A stretch of DNA of 64,000 nucleotides from CBDIDH01 sp965277595 (lineage in GTDB: Bacteria; Planctomycetota; Planctomycetia; Isosphaerales; Isosphaeraceae): positions 1,240,001 through 1,304,000 of the forward strand of contig CBDIDH010000001.1 in the NCBI GenBank assembly GCA_965277595.1. The letters run 5' to 3'. The translations under genes and the position numbers were made by a program. The notes beneath the pieces were generated by a model. The model was not told the origin of the DNA. It did not search any database and saw only the letters and a list, made by a program, of their open reading frames with translations. Positions 17,829 through 27,900 of this stretch are shown one piece after another (within the stretch, counting starts at the first letter, position 1; each line of letters starts with the position of its first letter).

Positions 17829-18122
17829 ATGCTGCGCCGGATTGTTCGGCGCAGGGAGTCTCAGGTTTTGAAGAAGACGAATGCCGAAGTCCGGAGCCCC
17901 TTCCCTCCGGCGGAAGACTCGCTGATCCGGCTTCACGGAGCGGGTTGGTCGGTGACCTGTACCAGGTTCCGGGGTCCAGCCGGGCCGATCTGGATCGTCT
18001 CCGGTTACAACGGAGAGAACCAGGTCTTGACCGCCGCGCCAACGCGCGACGAGGCCTGGTCATTGGCCTGCGACCAGGCCCGGTCGGTCGGCATGCTCGG
18101 CCGGCCACGCTCTCAGCGATAG
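17829..18122 (+). CDS. Small conserved-looking protein of unknown function
   Basis: This 97-codon frame encodes a compact sequence with balanced composition (RLHGAGWSVTCTRFRGPAG, then WIVSGYNGENQVLTA and a helix DEAWSLACDQARSVGML). It has neither a signal peptide nor a membrane segment. Codon usage is typical of the neighbours, unlike the frame further upstream, which lies antisense to another gene. The N-terminal ten residues are uncertain, as a later TTG is possible. It overlaps the convergent LRR gene by ten bases. Function unknown. Confidence 0.5.
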   Translation: MLRRIVRRRESQVLKKTNAEVRSPFPPAEDSLIRLHGAGWSVTCTRFRGPAGPIWIVSGYNGENQVLTAAPTRDEAWSLACDQARSVGMLGRPRSQR

Positions 18123-18847
18123 ACGGCCACATCCGGTAGCGCGGTCTTGAGTGCCTTCACGCCATCGTCGGTGGTCTTGGTGCCGATCAGGTAGACGGAT
18201 TTGAGGTTTTTTAACTCCTTGAGCGCGTCGAGTCCCTTGTCGGTGACCAGGGTCCGGCTCAGTGCGAGAACCTTGAGGTTCTTGAGATCCTTCAACTTCG
18301 CGAGGCCGGCGTCTCCGACTTTCGAATTGGTGAGAAAGAGCATGTTCAGGTTCGCCATCCCCTTCAAGTTGTCCAGGGCGGCGTCGGTCACCTGGGGACA
18401 GATCAGCGTCAATGAGCCGATCGAGGTCAGGTCTTTCAGGGCGGCGACGGCCGCGTCGTCAAACTGACCGTTGTCGACATAGACCGACTGCACGTTCGGC
18501 AGCGCCTTGAGTTTGGCCAGGCCGTCCTTATCCCCCGACCAGACCTTGAGGATGTTCACGGTCGTGACCTCGCCCCCCTCCTTCGGCTTCTCGACACTGA
18601 CCACGGCGCCCAGCTTTTCCAGTTCCATCGAGTTGAGCTTGAGCTTGAGATCGGCGACTTCCTTTTGAAGCGACGCGATCGTCGCCTTCAACTTCGCCGG
18701 ATCGTCATCCGGGTTCGGCGCGGGCGCGGCGACGGCTGGCTTGTCCTTGTCTTTTTCTTTGTCCTGTGCCCGCAGATGAGGTGCCAGCGAGGTCAAGAAA
18801 AGGGCCAGGGCCAGGGGAGTTCCCAATCGAAAGGTAGTATGTCTCAT
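18113..18847 (-). CDS. Exported leucine-rich-repeat protein
   Basis: The ATG at 18847 gives a signal peptide (PLALALFLTSLAPHLRAQ), then a charged KEKDKDKP linker and a coiled-coil heptad stretch (ATIASLQKEVADLKLKLN). Four to five leucine-rich repeats follow, of about 24 residues with the pattern TDAALDNLKGMANLNMLFL. Repeats of this kind are abundant in planctomycetes and mediate protein binding outside the cytoplasm. The partner is unknown. The coiled coil suggests a dimer or trimer. Confidence 0.75.
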   Translation of the reverse strand: MRHTTFRLGTPLALALFLTSLAPHLRAQDKEKDKDKPAVAAPAPNPDDDPAKLKATIASLQKEVADLKLKLNSMELEKLGAVVSVEKPKEGGEVTTVNILKVWSGDKDGLAKLKALPNVQSVYVDNGQFDDAAVAALKDLTSIGSLTLICPQVTDAALDNLKGMANLNMLFLTNSKVGDAGLAKLKDLKNLKVLALSRTLVTDKGLDALKELKNLKSVYLIGTKTTDDGVKALKTALPDVAVYR

Positions 18848-19121
18848 GATAAGCCGTGATATCCTTGGTCGACCGGCGCGAGGTCTCTTGTCCTGGGGCG
18901 GGTCTCTCGGATCAATACGGTCCATCACGCCCCCACGCGCCACAGACTAACCGCGCCCCGGCAGCGCCGCAACCACCACGAACAGGCTCGACCGATTTCA
19001 CGGATTCTGATCCGATCGGCGGGTGACGCCAACCAGGCACGCGATTTGCAAACGACACGCAACTCATTGAACAGTTTCACTGTTCTCCTTGTCACGAACC
19101 TGTGAGAGGCCAAGGTCCGCC

Positions 19122-19490
19122 ATGTCCGACAACCGACTTCTCGTGGTTGACGACGATGCGACGACGCGATTCGCGCTTCACACGCTCTTTAGCCGAAAGG
19201 GCTGGAACGTTTCGGTCGCGGCGACAGTGGCTGAGGCCCTCGACGAACTGAGCCAGTCTCCGAGCCCTCGTTGCGTGATCCTCGATTTGAACCTTCCCGA
19301 CGGCCGAGGCGAGGCCATTCTCCGGGCCGTTCGCGAAGGGCATCTCAAGACAAGTGTCGCCGTCTGCTCCGGGGTCGAGGATGCTCGACGCCTCGCCGAT
19401 CTGCTCGCGCTCGAACCCGAGGCGATGCTGACCAAGCCTCTCGAACTCGAACCGATTGTCGATTTCTGTCAGTCGTCGTTGCCCTGCTGA
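19122..19490 (+). CDS. Stand-alone response-regulator receiver
   Basis: This 122-residue protein is a single CheY-like receiver. The acidic pair lies in VVDDDATTR, the phospho-acceptor is D55 in VILDLNLPDG, and the switch lysine lies in MLTKPLEL. It has no output domain. N-terminal codons upstream of this ATG look non-coding. No kinase is adjacent; the partner may be one of the kinases at 33-38 kb or elsewhere. Confidence 0.85.
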   Translation: MSDNRLLVVDDDATTRFALHTLFSRKGWNVSVAATVAEALDELSQSPSPRCVILDLNLPDGRGEAILRAVREGHLKTSVAVCSGVEDARRLADLLALEPEAMLTKPLELEPIVDFCQSSLPC

Positions 19491-19514
19491 GCAAGATATC
19501 GAGAAACCAGGGCT

Positions 19515-20183
19515 TCAGACGTCATCGAGAATCAGGTTGTTGATCAACTCCGTCACCCCCGCGCCATGACTCGCCTGGGTGACACGGTTGGCCCGTTCCT
19601 TGACGAGATCCAGGGCATTTGAGACGGCGACCGCGCAACCTGAGATCTCGAACAGAGCAAGGTCGTTCTCGGCATCGCCAATCGCGACGGTTTTTGAACG
19701 GTCAATGCCAAGCTCATCGAGCGCGAGAGCCAGGCCAGACGCCTTGGTCAGACCCGCCGGCAAGATCATCAGGGCTCCCTTGTTGGTGATGACCTGAACA
19801 TCGAGACCCGCGTCGCGGATCACGTCGATGATGGTGTCCTTGTGGAGAGTTCGCGAGGCCACGATCACGCGTCCGACGGAAATCGGGTCAACTCCGCGCG
19901 CTTTCAGAGCATCGAGAAAGGGAATCGGCGGGGGATCTCCGAGCGTGGTCTCGGTTTCGTTTTCAGGTCGATGAACGAGGGCCCCGTTCTCGGCGACAAC
20001 CCGATCGAAGAGGTCGAGCCGAGGAAAGATCGATCGCAGGTCGTCGAGTTCCCGGCCCGTGACCAGGATCAAGGCTCGACCCGAGGCGCGAAGCCTTTGC
20101 AAGGCGTCGAGCGTGGCTTCGTCGACGATCCCATCGCGGGCGAGCGTGCCGTCATAGTCGGTGGCAAGGGCGAGGTAGCGCAT
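19515..20183 (-). CDS. HAD-superfamily (Cof-like) phosphatase
   Basis: The 222-residue enzyme has the HAD motifs: nucleophile and acid in ATDYDGTLA, motif II VTGRELDDL, and motif IV IGDAENDLALF. A C2-type cap between them places it with Cof/sucrose-phosphate-phosphatase-like enzymes that dephosphorylate small sugars or nucleotides. The ATG chosen starts the HAD fold exactly; the 100 codons upstream have no coding character. It diverges from lutA with 241 bases between starts. Substrate unknown. Confidence 0.8.
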   Translation of the reverse strand: MRYLALATDYDGTLARDGIVDEATLDALQRLRASGRALILVTGRELDDLRSIFPRLDLFDRVVAENGALVHRPENETETTLGDPPPIPFLDALKARGVDPISVGRVIVASRTLHKDTIIDVIRDAGLDVQVITNKGALMILPAGLTKASGLALALDELGIDRSKTVAIGDAENDLALFEISGCAVAVSNALDLVKERANRVTQASHGAGVTELINNLILDDV

Positions 20184-20424
20184 CGGTTGATTGGATCGGT
20201 TGGTTGAGATTGATGATTCGGCGGATGGATTCTGGATCGAGCTTGACCAGAGCGGCGATGCGTTGCAAGGTCGCCTTTTTCGCGGGATCACGCAATCGAC
20301 CGAGTGCGATGGACCGGGAATCAAGATCGCCCGGGGGGTGCCGGGGCGAGGCGGCTCGGGTATGATCCTCAGAGGCATTCCGCGCCGAGAAAGGGTCGCG
20401 TCCGAGGGAGGCGAGAACGAGACG

Positions 20425-21180
20425 ATGCGGGTTTCTCTGTTCATCACGTGCTTCAATGACACCATCTTTCCCAACACCGGCAAGGCCGTGGTGAAGTTGC
20501 TGGAGCGGCTCGGGCATACGGTTGACTTCCCAATGGAACAGACCTGCTGCGGGCAGATGCACTACAACACCGGCTATCAACGCGAGGCAATCCCGATCGT
20601 TCGCCACTTCCTCGACGTCTTCGGCGATGCGGAGGTGATCGTTTCGCCGTCGGCCTCTTGCGTCGGCATGGTTCGCGAGATGTTCCCGCACGCGGCCGAC
20701 CTGGCGGGTGATCCGGCCTTGAAACGCGAGGCCGAAGAGGTGGGCTCGCGGGTGTTTGAACTCTCGGAATTCCTCGTCAAGAAGCTAGGCATCGAGGACG
20801 TCGGCGCGTACTATCCCCATCGGGTCACGTATCACCCGACCTGCCACTCGCTGAGGGCGATCCGCGTCGGCGATGCGCCGTTACGACTTCTCAAGGCCGT
20901 TCGGGGGATTGACCTCGTCGCGCTTCCTCGGGCGGAGGAGTGTTGCGGGTTCGGGGGCACCTTCGCCGTGAAGAACGCGGATACGTCGATGGCCATGCTT
21001 GGCGACAAGATTCGGTGCGTCCTCGACACCCGAGCCGAGGTCTGCGCCGCAGCCGATAACTCGTGCCTGATGCACATCGGAGGGGCCTTGCACAGGCAGA
21101 GAGCCGGGGTCGACACGATCCACCTGGCCGAGATCCTCGCCGCGACCGAAGGCGACCAGCCCCGGGGAGCCGACCATTGA
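20425..21180 (+). CDS. lutA: L-lactate oxidation iron-sulfur subunit LutA
   Basis: The 251-residue protein contains two CCG domains (TCCGQMHYNTGY and ECCGFGGTFAVK), the signature of LutA/glycolate-oxidase-like subunits that hold an Fe-S centre. With LutB and LutC it oxidises L-lactate to pyruvate, feeding electrons to the quinone pool. It is followed 29 bases later by lutB and then lutC, the canonical order. The start was set at the ATG that begins the fold (MRVSLFITCF). Cytoplasmic or membrane associated. Confidence 0.9.
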   Translation: MRVSLFITCFNDTIFPNTGKAVVKLLERLGHTVDFPMEQTCCGQMHYNTGYQREAIPIVRHFLDVFGDAEVIVSPSASCVGMVREMFPHAADLAGDPALKREAEEVGSRVFELSEFLVKKLGIEDVGAYYPHRVTYHPTCHSLRAIRVGDAPLRLLKAVRGIDLVALPRAEECCGFGGTFAVKNADTSMAMLGDKIRCVLDTRAEVCAAADNSCLMHIGGALHRQRAGVDTIHLAEILAATEGDQPRGADH

Positions 21181-21209
21181 GCCGACGACCTCTTCCCATC
21201 CTCGACCCG

Positions 21210-22652
21210 ATGTCGCGCGAGATCGAGCCGATTCCGACCACTCCGGCCGTCCGGTTTGAAGACTCGGCGCGCGTGGCCCTGGCCAACACGCAGCTTCGCC
21301 GGAACATGGGCAAGGTCACCCAGGCGATCCGCGGCAAGCGCCAGATTGTCGTCGACGAGATGCCCGACTGGGAAGGACTTCGCGAAGCCGGTCGCGCGAT
21401 CAAGGAACGGACCCTGCGCCACCTGCATACCTACCTCGTCCAACTGGAAGAATCCGTGAGCCGCGCCGGAGGTCGTGTCCACTGGGCACGCGACGCCGAG
21501 GAGGCCAACGCGATCATCACCGGAATCGTCGCCGGTCATGGCGCCAGGCAGGTCGTCAAGGTCAAGTCGCTCACGACCGACGAGATCGGTCTTAATGAGG
21601 CCCTGGCTCACCGGGGAATCGAGGCGATCGAGACCGACCTGGCCGAGCTGATCATCCAACTCGCGGGCGAGCGATCGTCGCATATTCTCGTGCCGGCGAT
21701 TCACAAGAACCGTTCGGAAATCCGCGACCTCTTCCGCAAGAAGCTCGGTCTGGCTCACCTGACCGACGAGCCCAAGGTTCTCGCCGCCGCGGCCCGGACC
21801 CATCTCCGCAAGAAGTTCCTGACCACGCCGGTTGCCGTCAGCGGCGCGAATTTCGGCGTGGCGGAGTCGGGCACGATCTGCGTTGTTGAGAGCGAGGGGA
21901 ACGGGCGGATGTGCCTGACTCTTCCCAAAGTCCTCATCTCGGTCATGGGCCTGGAAAAGATCATTCCGACATGGCAAGACTTCGAGGTCTACTTGCAGAC
22001 CCTGCCGCGGTCGAGCACCGCCGAACGCATGAACCCGTACACGTCTTTCTGGACGGGGGTCTCGCCGGGCGACGGGCCGCGGGAGTTTCACCTCGTCTTG
22101 CTCGACAACGGCCGGACCAAGGTCCTGGCCGATCGCGTCGGTCGGCAGGCTCTGAACTGCATCCGTTGCAGCGCCTGTTTGAACATCTGCCCGGTCTATG
22201 AGCGCACCGGCGGCCACGCCTATAACTCGGTCTACCCCGGCCCGATCGGCGCGATTTTGACACCAATGCTCGCGGGGGTCGAGAACGCCGGATCGCTGCC
22301 GTATGCGTCGTCGCTCTGCGGCGCCTGTTACGACGTCTGCCCGGTGAAGATCAACATTCCCGAGGTGCTGGTTCACCTTCGAGGCGAGGTGGTCCGGCAG
22401 AAACAGGACTCGGAATCGTCGTCCACCTGGGCCGATCCCGAAGCGGTCGGCATGAAGTTCCTGGCCGGGGTCTTCGCCAGTGGTTCGCGATTCGAGCGTG
22501 CGCAAAGGGTCGGCCGGATGGGCCAGCGGTTTTTCATGAAGGGGGGAGTGATCGAAAGCCTTCCCGGTCAGCTTGGCGGCTGGACAGCGACCCGCGACGT
22601 CTATCCGGTCGCCAAACAGACCTTTCGCGAGTGGTGGAGGTCGCGGTCATGA
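21210..22652 (+). CDS. lutB: L-lactate oxidation iron-sulfur subunit LutB
   Basis: The 480-residue protein has a large N-terminal LutB domain and two 4Fe-4S motifs, CIRCSACLNICPVYERTGG and CGACYDVCPVKINIPEV, near residues 315-390. It is the electron-transfer subunit of the L-lactate dehydrogenase complex. The ATG was chosen; a TTG overlapping the lutA stop is possible. Its stop overlaps the lutC start by four bases (ATGA), indicating translational coupling. Confidence 0.92.
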   Translation: MSREIEPIPTTPAVRFEDSARVALANTQLRRNMGKVTQAIRGKRQIVVDEMPDWEGLREAGRAIKERTLRHLHTYLVQLEESVSRAGGRVHWARDAEEANAIITGIVAGHGARQVVKVKSLTTDEIGLNEALAHRGIEAIETDLAELIIQLAGERSSHILVPAIHKNRSEIRDLFRKKLGLAHLTDEPKVLAAAARTHLRKKFLTTPVAVSGANFGVAESGTICVVESEGNGRMCLTLPKVLISVMGLEKIIPTWQDFEVYLQTLPRSSTAERMNPYTSFWTGVSPGDGPREFHLVLLDNGRTKVLADRVGRQALNCIRCSACLNICPVYERTGGHAYNSVYPGPIGAILTPMLAGVENAGSLPYASSLCGACYDVCPVKINIPEVLVHLRGEVVRQKQDSESSSTWADPEAVGMKFLAGVFASGSRFERAQRVGRMGQRFFMKGGVIESLPGQLGGWTATRDVYPVAKQTFREWWRSRS

Positions 22653-23302
22653 ATCTGACACCGAGAGAGGCCATCCTCGGCCGCGTCCGCGAATCGCTCC
22701 GCGACGTCCCGGCGACGGAACGACCCGAGGATGTCCGCATACCCCGCGATTATCGAACCAATGACGGGTCCAGCCGCGAGGAGCGTGTCGAACAGTTTGT
22801 CGAGCGCGTCCGCGAATACAAGGCAACGGTGCACCGGATCAAGGCAAGCGATTTGCCCTCGGCGATCGCCCGGTCGTGCGCGGCCCGAGCCTTGAAACGC
22901 CTGGTCGTTCCGGCCGACCTGCCCGGGTCGTGGACGCCGCCCGAGGTCGACCTGCTTCGCGATCCTGGCCTGACGATCGAGCAGCTTGAATCCAGCGACG
23001 GCGTTTTAACCGCCTGCGCTCTGGGCATTGCGCAAACCGGGACGATCGTCCTCGACAGTGGCCCGGCGCAGGGACGCCGGGTCCTGACGCTTTTGCCCGA
23101 TTATCATCTCTGCGTCGTCCGCGAGGATCAGGTCGTCAGCCTTGTCCCCGAGGCCGTGACCCAGCTTCACGACGCCGCCTCGGCCCCAGGTCGGCCGATC
23201 ACGTTCATCTCGGGCCCTTCCGCCACGTCGGACATTGAGCTGAACCGCGTCGAAGGGGTCCACGGACCGAGGACGCTCGAAGTGCTCGTCGTCGGCGATT
23301 AA
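22649..23302 (+). CDS. lutC: L-lactate oxidation subunit LutC
   Basis: The 217-residue protein is of the LutC/YkgG family (LUD domain). Typical blocks are the C-terminal GTIVLDSGPAQGRR, TLLPDYHLCVV and TFISGPSATSDIELNRVEGVHGP. It completes lutABC and overlaps lutB at ATGA. An upstream GTG in frame is less likely because coupling to the lutB stop explains initiation. Confidence 0.92.
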   Translation: MNLTPREAILGRVRESLRDVPATERPEDVRIPRDYRTNDGSSREERVEQFVERVREYKATVHRIKASDLPSAIARSCAARALKRLVVPADLPGSWTPPEVDLLRDPGLTIEQLESSDGVLTACALGIAQTGTIVLDSGPAQGRRVLTLLPDYHLCVVREDQVVSLVPEAVTQLHDAASAPGRPITFISGPSATSDIELNRVEGVHGPRTLEVLVVGD

Positions 23303-23366
23303 CAACCTGACCGACCGACCGACGTTAGCGACACGAAGGCAACGATCCGCGGCGCGAGGGTACACG

Positions 23367-23672
23367 ATGTCAGCGATCAAGATGTCGGTCAAGCATGGGC
23401 AGACCTTCGACGTCGCCAAGGCGAACTTTGACAAGGGAATTACCGCGGCCGAGGCTCAGTTTGGCAAGTTCATCAAGACCGTCGACTGGTCCGACGACCG
23501 GACCGCCGCTCGCCTTGCCGGCCCCGGATTCACGATTGACCTGAACGTCGACGCCGATTCCGTTCATGCGACCGGCGACGTCCCTTTCTTCGTCAAGTTC
23601 ATGGAAGGGCCGATCCGCAAGTTCGTCGAGCAGACGCTCAAGACCGGCAACCCCCCGCCGAGCCTTCCGTAA
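23367..23672 (+). CDS. Polyhydroxyalkanoic acid system family protein (PF09650-like)
   Basis: A 101-residue soluble protein with the PHA_gran_rgn layout: a basic start (KMSVKHGQTFDVAKANF), a helix, two beta strands (TAARLAGPGFTIDLNVD), and the end FFVKFMEGPIRKFVEQTL. Family members are linked by annotation to PHA granules, although the role is not firmly shown. No PHA synthase is nearby. It is 64 bases after lutC and could share its transcript. Confidence 0.6.
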   Translation: MSAIKMSVKHGQTFDVAKANFDKGITAAEAQFGKFIKTVDWSDDRTAARLAGPGFTIDLNVDADSVHATGDVPFFVKFMEGPIRKFVEQTLKTGNPPPSLP

Positions 23673-23706
23673 TTTCTCTTTCGACCTCGTTCGCCGGGCC
23701 TCCACG

Positions 23707-24021
23707 ATGCGATCCATTCGAATTCGGTTCACGATACGATCGGTGATGATCGCCGTCGCCATTGCGGGAATGACCCTGGCGGGCGTCTTGATCCGACTTC
23801 GGCAGATCGAATACCAGCGCCAGGCCGCCTCGTTCAGGGCTTTGGAAGTTGCCGCGCGGACCCGGGCCGACTGGATGGGCCGGATGGCGGCCCGAGGTTA
23901 CGTCTCAGGCCGTGACGAGGCGAAATTGCGTTCAAGGGCCGACCAGTACGCACGCCTCAAGACGTCTTACGAAGGGGCCGCGGCGCGTCCCTGGACCTCG
24001 GTCGCGCCAGGCTCAAAATGA
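23707..24021 (+). CDS. Small single-pass membrane protein
   Basis: This 104-residue protein opens with RIRFTIRSVMIAVAIAGMTL, a basic stretch plus one membrane segment common at the N-terminus of planctomycete membrane proteins. A helical, arginine-rich cytoplasmic or periplasmic part follows, with repeated heptad-like spacing (RALEVAARTRADWMGRMAA). No family is recognised. It lies 34 bases after the PHA-type gene and converges with the deaminase fusion. Confidence 0.6.
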   Translation: MRSIRIRFTIRSVMIAVAIAGMTLAGVLIRLRQIEYQRQAASFRALEVAARTRADWMGRMAARGYVSGRDEAKLRSRADQYARLKTSYEGAAARPWTSVAPGSK

Positions 24022-24034
24022 CCGGGTTGGCCCT

Positions 24035-24967
24035 TCAGACGCCGATATCCTCGTTCCAGAGCTCGGGCCGGGCCGCGATGAACGCGTTCATTAAGGCGAT
24101 GCATTCGGGATCGTCGCGGATCTCAAGAACGACTCCGCGCGCTTTGAGCAGGTCTTCGGGGCCGCGAAAGGTCCGGTTCTCCCCGATAACGATCCTGGGA
24201 ATCTTGTAAAGTAGCGAGGCTCCCGAACACATGTCGCACGGGGAAAGGGTCGAGTAAAGCGTGGCCTTTTGGTAGTCGGCGGATCGAAGCCGCCCCGCGT
24301 TTTCCAGGGCGTCCATCTCGGCGTGAAGAATCGTACTGGCGCGCTGAACCCGCTGGTTGTGCCCTCGGCCGACAATGACCCCATCAATCACCAGGACCGA
24401 ACCGATCGGAATGCCCCCTTCCGCAAGGCCGAGCTTCGCCTCGTCGATCGCCGCCTGTAGGAAGGGGTCGCGGTCGGTGCTCGTCTTCATAAGGATTCTC
24501 TCGGTTGTTCCTTTGCGTAACCGAAACACGAGGAAGGCCACGATCAGGAGGTTGACCAGGAGCACGCCGATTCGCAAAAAGCCCGGCCTCTGGAATACCT
24601 CATACCCCTCGAACGGGACCAAAAGACTTGTAGAGGCGACGACGATCCATTCCGCCCAACGACGCTTGAGGATCAGGCCGACGCCTTCCACCGCGTACAG
24701 CAGGCCATAAACCACGACACCCAGACCGATCGCGTCAAGGTGTCGTTCATTGACCCCCGCGAGCCGCGCGATTGCCGACTGCACAAGGCGGTTCTCGGGA
24801 TCGAGTCTTAACCTCGCGGCGAACCGGAGCAGGCCGCCGACCGCATCGCCGGGAACCAGCCGGGTGACGTAAATTCCGGCCGCCACGAAGACGACCGCCT
24901 TGGCCAGTTTGTAAATCCCGATGGCCCGAAGGCCCAGCGCCGTCCGGTTCGTCGGCCGATCCCTCAA
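24035..24967 (-). CDS. DUF2127 membrane domain fused to yeast-type cytosine deaminase
   Basis: Residues 1-155 form a DUF2127-like membrane domain (GLRAIGIYKLAKAVVFVAAG and three further membrane segments). From about residue 165 the sequence is a cytosine deaminase close to yeast Fcy1. Zinc ligands are H215 with catalytic E217 (HAEMDALENAGR), and C244 and C247 (LSPCDMCSGA); the C-terminus is ARPELWNEDIGV. This enzyme type converts cytosine to uracil. There is no stop between the parts. An internal ATG (24490) with a GAGAG site could also start a separate 151-residue deaminase, the usual length of the free enzyme. A true fusion or two coupled products are both possible. Confidence 0.85.
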   Translation of the reverse strand: MRDRPTNRTALGLRAIGIYKLAKAVVFVAAGIYVTRLVPGDAVGGLLRFAARLRLDPENRLVQSAIARLAGVNERHLDAIGLGVVVYGLLYAVEGVGLILKRRWAEWIVVASTSLLVPFEGYEVFQRPGFLRIGVLLVNLLIVAFLVFRLRKGTTERILMKTSTDRDPFLQAAIDEAKLGLAEGGIPIGSVLVIDGVIVGRGHNQRVQRASTILHAEMDALENAGRLRSADYQKATLYSTLSPCDMCSGASLLYKIPRIVIGENRTFRGPEDLLKARGVVLEIRDDPECIALMNAFIAARPELWNEDIGV

Positions 24968-24993
24968 CGCGGGGTCATTGGTTCGCGACCCGA

Positions 24994-27900
24994 TCAGGTT
25001 CGGGCCTTCTGGACAATCGGCTGCATAACTCGGGCCAACGTCTTCGCGGCAAACGAAGCCAAGGGAACCGCCGCCTGACTTGAAACGGCGGCAACCCTGG
25101 TCTTCGGGCTGATCGGCCTCGGCAGGCTGGAAATGGGTGCGAGCGCGGCGAGATCGCCCTGCGTCGGATCGCCAAAGGGAACGGTTTCGCCGCCGCCGGA
25201 CGAGTACCGGACAATCCAGACGTCCGTTGTCGGTCGAAAGACGGCGAAATCCGTCTTGCCGTCGCCATCATAATCACCGGGGGCGGGTACGTCGCGCTGG
25301 GTCGGGTCGCCAAACTGAACCGTCTCGCCGCCGCCCGAGGAATAGCGGACGATCCAGAGGTCGGTGGCCGGTCGGAAGACGGCGAGGTCGGTTTTGCCGT
25401 CGCCGTCATAATCGCCTGGAACGGGGATGTCGTGCTGACTCGGGTCGCCGCACTGGTAAACCTGCGTGGCGCCCGTGGAAAGTCGAATGATCCACTGGTC
25501 GGTGCTCGGCCGGAAAACAGCGAGATCGGATCGGCCGATCCCCTCGTAATCGCCTGGGACGGGGATGTCGTGCTGACTCGGGTCGCCGAACTGAAGGATC
25601 TGCGTGGCGCCGGTGGAGAGTCGAATGATCCACTGGTCGGTGGTCGGCCGGAAGAGGGCGAGATCGGATCGGCCGATCCCCTCATAGTCGGCCGCGACGG
25701 GAACGTCTCCTTGCGTCGGGTCGCCAAACTGGACGGTCTGACCCCCTCCGGCGGAGTTTCGGATGATCCAGAGGTCACTCGACTGCCTAAAGATGGCGAG
25801 ATCGGTCTTGCCGTCGCCGTCGAAGTCACCCACGCGCGAGGCCGAGAGCGGGCGGACGGTCAGGGTGGCGCCGGCGAATCCGGCGAACGCGTAGTTCGCG
25901 GCGGAGAGCGTTCCCGGGGTAATCGTGATCGGGTAGCCACCGCGGGGGCTCGACACGACCGCCGTCGTGTTCAGGGTCGGAGCGCCTGTGAGGACGCTCG
26001 GAGAATCGCCATTGACGAACCCGGTCACGCTGTAGGTCAGCGCTGGGTTCACGCAGCCGATGACCCGTGACGTGCTGTTGGCCGAGACCGTGAGAAAGGC
26101 CCTGTTCACGGTCAAGGTGCCCGGAACGAAGTTCGGGAAGTCGTAATTCGCGGCCGAGAGGGTGCCCGGACCGACCGTGATCGGGTATGTGCCGACGCCG
26201 CTGGCCGGTGTCGCGGTTGTGCCGATCGAGGGCGACCCATTGACCACGCTCGACGTGTCGCCGTTGATGAAGCCGGCGAGGGCGTACGTCAGCGATGGCG
26301 GGGGGCTGCCGTACCGGGTCACGTTATTGCCGGCCAGCACGACGAGATGGGCCTTGGCGACGTTGAGAAGCGTTCCCACCGCGGCATCGTTGTAATTATT
26401 CGTATCCGACGGCGTGAAGGTCGCGGTGAGCGGCTGCGGACCCGCCCCCAGAATCGTTCCCGAGGCGACCGTATAGGTAAACACACCGGGAATGCCCGAG
26501 GTCGCGTTGAGCTGGTTCGGGCCGAGCGGCGTTCCGTAAGTGATTCCGGCCGGGCTCGTCCAGTAAACGCTGGGCGTGGCCTTCTGAACGTTGATCTTGG
26601 TCGAGGCCACGGCCGTGGTGAAGTCAACGGTGTCGGTCGGCGTGAAAACCGTGAGGAGAACCTGACCATATCCGGCGGGGAGGATCGTTCCCGCGACGGG
26701 CGTGTAGGCAAATGTGCCCGCGATCGAGCCGCCCGAGAAACTGGCCGAGGCATCAAGCTGGTTCGGGCCAAGCGGCGTTCCGTAGGTGATATCGGCGGGG
26801 GTCGGCCACGCGATCGTGGGCGTTGCCCGGGTGACATTGATGAGCACCGAGGACGTCGTCGAATGGTAATCGGTCAAGTTGTCGGGCGTGAAGGTCACCG
26901 AGAGCGTTTGCCCCGCGCCGGTATGCAAGACCGTTCCGGCGGGACTTGAGTAGGTGAACGTCCCCGAGACGGGAATTCCGAAGGCCGAGGCGGTCGCGTC
27001 AAGCTGGCCGGGGCCTAAGGCAGTGCCATAGACGATATCCGCGGGGGTTGGCCAGGTGATCAACGGAGTCGTGGCGATGGCCGCCGGACCGACGGCCGCC
27101 GCGGCGTTGACGACGCCTCCGGTGATGGTCAGGCCCGAGAGCGCGGGGTCGGGCGTCGCGGTCGCGAGAACCTGGCGGACAAGTTCCGCGGCGGTCCAGG
27201 TCGGATGCACCGACGCGACGAGCGCGATCGTTCCGGTCACGAAGGGCGCGGCGACCGACGTTCCGCTGACGGGCCCATACGTGCCATCGACGAGCGTCGT
27301 GATGATCCCCGTTCCGGGAGCAGCCAGATCCACCGTCTTCGCGCCATAATTCGAGAACGAGGCAAGTTGACCGGTCGCGTCGATCGCTCCCACGGAGATC
27401 TCGTTCGCGAGGTCGAAGTCGGCCGGGAAAAAGGGAGACGTATCGGTGTCGAGGCCATCGTTCCCCGCCGCGGCGACAACCACCATGCCCTCGGTTCCGG
27501 CCGTGGCGATGGCGTTTTGAAGGGCCGCGCTGGCTCCATAGCCGCCGAAGCTCGCGTTGGCCACCTTCGCCCCGTGTCTCGCGGCGTAGAGGATCGCGGC
27601 CGAGGCGTTGGCGACCGTGGCGTTGCCCGAAGCGTCAATCACCTTGAGAGCCATGATCGGCGACGACCAGGCGACACCAACGACCCCCGTCGCGTTGTTT
27701 CCGGTCGCCGCGATCGTTCCCGCGGTCTCGGTGCCGTGGCCCTGGGTGTCGAACGGATTGTTATTATTGTCGACGAAGTTCCAGCCGATCAGGTCGTCGG
27801 GGTGGGCCGTATCACCGTCCTGGACGTTCGACGGATTGGCCCAGCCGCCAAGACCCGTGTCGTTGCCATTGGCGTCGAGAGACATCGGCGCGAGGATGTC

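Noticed and set aside
20832..22505. 557-codon minus-strand frame
   Set aside because: It is antisense to lutA/lutB with clear Fe-S motifs on the other strand.
24975..25829. Repetitive 284-codon minus-strand frame
   Set aside because: It is an alternative frame of the FG-GAP repeats of the subtilase; its Ser/Arg repeat pattern is a by-product.
25140..25850. CRISPR-like tandem repetition
   Set aside because: The period of about 130 bases matches the encoded FG-GAP repeats and the copies diverge as protein repeats do; there are no unique spacers between short identical repeats.
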